The notes under the pieces are model-generated. The model did no database searches, had not been told where the DNA came from, and was given only the letters and a program-made list of their open reading frames with translations. Source: Gammaproteobacteria bacterium (lineage in GTDB: Bacteria; Pseudomonadota; Gammaproteobacteria; JAABTG01). Taken from it: DNA of 7,620 nucleotides. The stretch's first letter is position 1; each line of letters starts with the position of its first letter. Position numbers and translations under genes: made by a program. Below, in pieces: positions 5,920 through 7,620 of the stretch. The stretch is taken from positions 1 through 7,620 of the forward strand of contig JASJBY010000255.1 in assembly GCA_030066245.1 (NCBI GenBank), read 5' to 3'.

Positions 5920-6152
5920 TGCCTAAAACTCGCAAACACAACATAGTCGAGCTCGCACAAAACTCAGTCGCCTGCCCCGTACGTTGGCCACGTTACTCCC
6001 AGTGCGAGGTGAGCTGCTGAACCCCCTCCGGTGCCGGCGCATACATAGCTGGCGTGTTGCCTGGAAAGCCGGTCTCGTCGTGAAGACAATGCCAGACATA
6101 GGACGTTCATCGCTTTTTTTCCCTTCACAACGTAGTAATCGGTGCAAGCAAC

Positions 6153-6185
6153 CATTCAAAAAATTCGATTTATGCTGTTTGAATG
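6153..6185. promoter_or_regulatory. Operator-like 8-bp inverted repeat in the divergent intergenic region
   Basis: CATTCAAA (6153-6160) and TTTGAATG (6178-6185) are perfect inverted repeats separated by 17 bp, in the most AT-rich stretch of the window. An overlapping second pair, AATTCGA (6162-6168) and TCGAATT (6196-6202), adds symmetry. The site is between the divergent DUF533 gene and the + strand unit, so it could bind a dimeric regulator or RNA polymerase (TATGCT at 6171-6176 resembles a -10 box, but no matching -35 is seen). The remaining intergenic DNA from 5920 shows no other clear signal. Confidence 0.35.
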
Positions 6186-6356
6186 AGCGATTTTTTCGAA
6201 TTCTTGAGTGCCTGTTCGAGCAGCTTGCCGAATGCCGTCAGGCAGGCTCTGCCTCCGCTCCCGTCACCGAACCGCGAGCGCCTGCCGCCTCGCCCGCCAT
6301 GGGCCGCTGCCACGGATCCGCTGAAGCAACGCGCGAAAATGTCGCTCAAGTCTTGA
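6183..6356 (+). CDS. Doubtful small ORF (57 aa), proline-rich
   Basis: ATG 6183 to TGA 6354-6356 encodes MSDFFEFLSACSSSLPNAV followed by a proline/arginine-rich middle (QALPPLPSPNRERLPPRPP) and a basic end. Codon choice (CTG, CCG, CGC, GCC) is compatible with the neighbours, and the next gene starts 17 bases after its stop, as in an operon. There is no Shine-Dalgarno sequence before the ATG, and the start codon lies inside the right arm of the inverted repeat ending at 6185. No family is recognised. It may instead be untranslated leader of the following gene. Confidence 0.28.
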   Translation: MSDFFEFLSACSSSLPNAVRQALPPLPSPNRERLPPRPPWAAATDPLKQRAKMSLKS

Positions 6357-6363
6357 ACCGACC

Positions 6364-6369
6364 GGAGGT
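6364..6369 (+). promoter_or_regulatory. Strong ribosome binding site of the 6374 gene
   Basis: GGAGGT is a near-perfect Shine-Dalgarno sequence, 4 bases before ATG 6374. It supports that ATG, which gives a protein beginning just ahead of its membrane segment. Confidence 0.75.
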
Positions 6370-6373
6370 GGAG

Positions 6374-7620
6374 ATGGCACGCGGGATCGGCCCGGCCACG
6401 GGACATCGCTACTGGGCTACGTTGCTGGCGTGGCTCCTGCTCGCATGCGGTGTTGGACTCCTCGCCAAGCACATCTGGACCGACGAGGCCCTCAGTCCCG
6501 ATGTGCAGAGTGCCTTACAGCTCCCGCGGCGGCTGCCGCCCGAGGTCAACCTTTTCAACGCCGTTTCCGGCTTCGCGGTGGCCAAAGGTAAAAACCCGGC
6601 CCAAGAAGGCTATGCCGCTGTAACGCGTGTCAACGCGCTGCTGGCCGCGGCCCCGCACGGCGACGGAACCGCATTTTCTGGTCGGCTGCGCAACGCCTGG
6701 GTGAAGTCGGAGCTCACCGTCCAGGATCACGCTGGCGTCCTTTGCAGCCCGAAAGTCGATGGCTGTCTGAGCACACTCCGGGCTCGGCGCGACACACTCC
6801 AAGTGCTTGCACGAGGGCACTCGACGCTCCTACAGCGCTATCGCAATCTGGTGACTTTCCCAGCCTACCGCATGGAGCTCCGTCCGCACGTGAACATGCC
6901 GTTACCGGACTTCGAAACCCTGCGGAAGACACATCGCCTCTGGCTGGGCTTGCAGGTGGCGACACACTCGGCCAGAGGGAAAGAAACGGTAGCTGCCGTG
7001 CTCGGCGACCTGGAGTTCCTGAGACGTCTACTGGCCCAGGCCGACGATCTACTCATCAAGATGGTGGTCACAGACATGGTGGCGGAAGCTCTGCACGTGG
7101 TTGCCGCGTTCATGGACACGCACCGGGCGCCGCTTAGTAGCTTCCCAGCGCTCGCCCCGTTGAACGACCGCGAGGCCACCCTAACACTGGCCCTGCGTTC
7201 AGAGTTTCGCTTCGGCGCCTCCGCGCTACTGATGCTGGAGACCAGAACCGAGACCTATGAACAGCTTGGTCTGCCCGTTTGGCTTGGCGCTACCGCCCTG
7301 CGGCCACTCTACAAGCCCAACCGAAGCACCAACAGGGCATACCGCTGCTGGGAAGGCTTGGGCGCAGCGACGGAGTCCATGCACCCTGAGCCGTCGGCCC
7401 TGGGCTTGTCGGGAACGATTACGGATTGCAGCCCCGACTGGCTCGAGTGGATAAGGAACCCGGTGGGGGGGGCACTCGTTTCGGTCGCGCGGCCGGACAT
7501 CGGCCGGTATGCCGGCAACCTGAGCGGACTCATCACCCTGGTAAACCTGAAGCTTGCCATTCGTCGGGCCGGCATCACCGAGGACCGGCTGGAGCATTAC
7601 CTCACCGGGGTGGGTGCGCA
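6374..7620 (+). CDS. Membrane-anchored protein of unknown function, 3' truncated by the window
   Basis: An uninterrupted frame of 415 codons runs from ATG 6374 to the window end without a stop, so the C-terminus is missing. Residues 13-35 (WATLLAWLLLACGVGLLAKH region) form one N-terminal membrane anchor or uncleaved signal. The remainder is mostly helical and presumably periplasmic. Features include PPEVNLFNAVSGFAVAKGKN at about 56-75, a CSPKVDGC pair of cysteines near 124-131 that could form a disulfide, ARGHSTLLQRYRNLV, and the helix FLRRLLAQADDLLIKMVVTD. The overall plan resembles uncharacterised proteins I recall from Xanthomonas- and Burkholderia-type genomes, but I cannot name a family. 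It is the main gene of the + strand unit after the AT-rich intergenic region. Confidence 0.88.
   Translation, partial: MARGIGPATGHRYWATLLAWLLLACGVGLLAKHIWTDEALSPDVQSALQLPRRLPPEVNLFNAVSGFAVAKGKNPAQEGYAAVTRVNALLAAAPHGDGTAFSGRLRNAWVKSELTVQDHAGVLCSPKVDGCLSTLRARRDTLQVLARGHSTLLQRYRNLVTFPAYRMELRPHVNMPLPDFETLRKTHRLWLGLQVATHSARGKETVAAVLGDLEFLRRLLAQADDLLIKMVVTDMVAEALHVVAAFMDTHRAPLSSFPALAPLNDREATLTLALRSEFRFGASALLMLETRTETYEQLGLPVWLGATALRPLYKPNRSTNRAYRCWEGLGAATESMHPEPSALGLSGTITDCSPDWLEWIRNPVGGALVSVARPDIGRYAGNLSGLITLVNLKLAIRRAGITEDRLEHYLTGVGA

Noticed and set aside
6113..6123. T-run as an intrinsic terminator on the + strand
   Set aside because: No stable stem-loop immediately precedes the run of T, and no + strand gene ends nearby.
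5923..6159. Minus-strand frames of 63-78 codons upstream of the DUF533 gene
   Set aside because: They have no ribosome binding site or family resemblance, occupy the intergenic region and are Arg/Ser/Cys-rich, as expected for chance frames.

Overview
This is a GC-rich bacterial window whose gene content (a TIGR01777-type SDR protein, a YebE/DUF533 protein and a DUF3179 protein) suggests a gammaproteobacterium or a close relative. The lineage is an inference from protein style. No rRNA, tRNA or taxonomic marker is present. I see no CRISPR array, transposase or phage gene.

Layout. Positions 1-1173 hold no convincing protein gene but are rich in inverted repeats. The strongest are two tandem related hairpins (416-465 and 480-505) and a 24-position stem at 917-1017. 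Every non-Watson-Crick pair of the G-T type in these stems lies on the + strand, so a + strand structured RNA is possible; a DnaA-box-like origin or regulatory DNA is the main alternative. At 1174-2097 (+) lies a TIGR01777/YfcH-like NAD(P)-binding epimerase-family protein. It converges on a minus-strand group: a small exported protein of unknown function (2279-2791), a possible 56-residue exported peptide (2916-3086), an elaborate nested palindrome (3131-3295), an exported DUF3179 protein (3310-4695) with a possible coupled 13-codon leader ORF, a 561-bp gap with no recognised gene, and a YebE/DUF533 TerB-like membrane protein (5257-5904). A divergent intergenic stretch with an 8-bp operator-like inverted repeat separates this group from a + strand unit: a doubtful 57-residue ORF (6183-6356) and a large membrane-anchored protein of unknown function that runs off the window end (6374-7620).

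How the genes relate. Three minus-strand products and the last + strand product are predicted to be exported or membrane-bound, so the window has an envelope flavour. The long gaps between the minus-strand genes argue against one tight operon, and no shared pathway can be claimed. The most unusual content is non-coding: the hairpin-rich 5' kilobase and the nested palindrome downstream of the DUF3179 gene.
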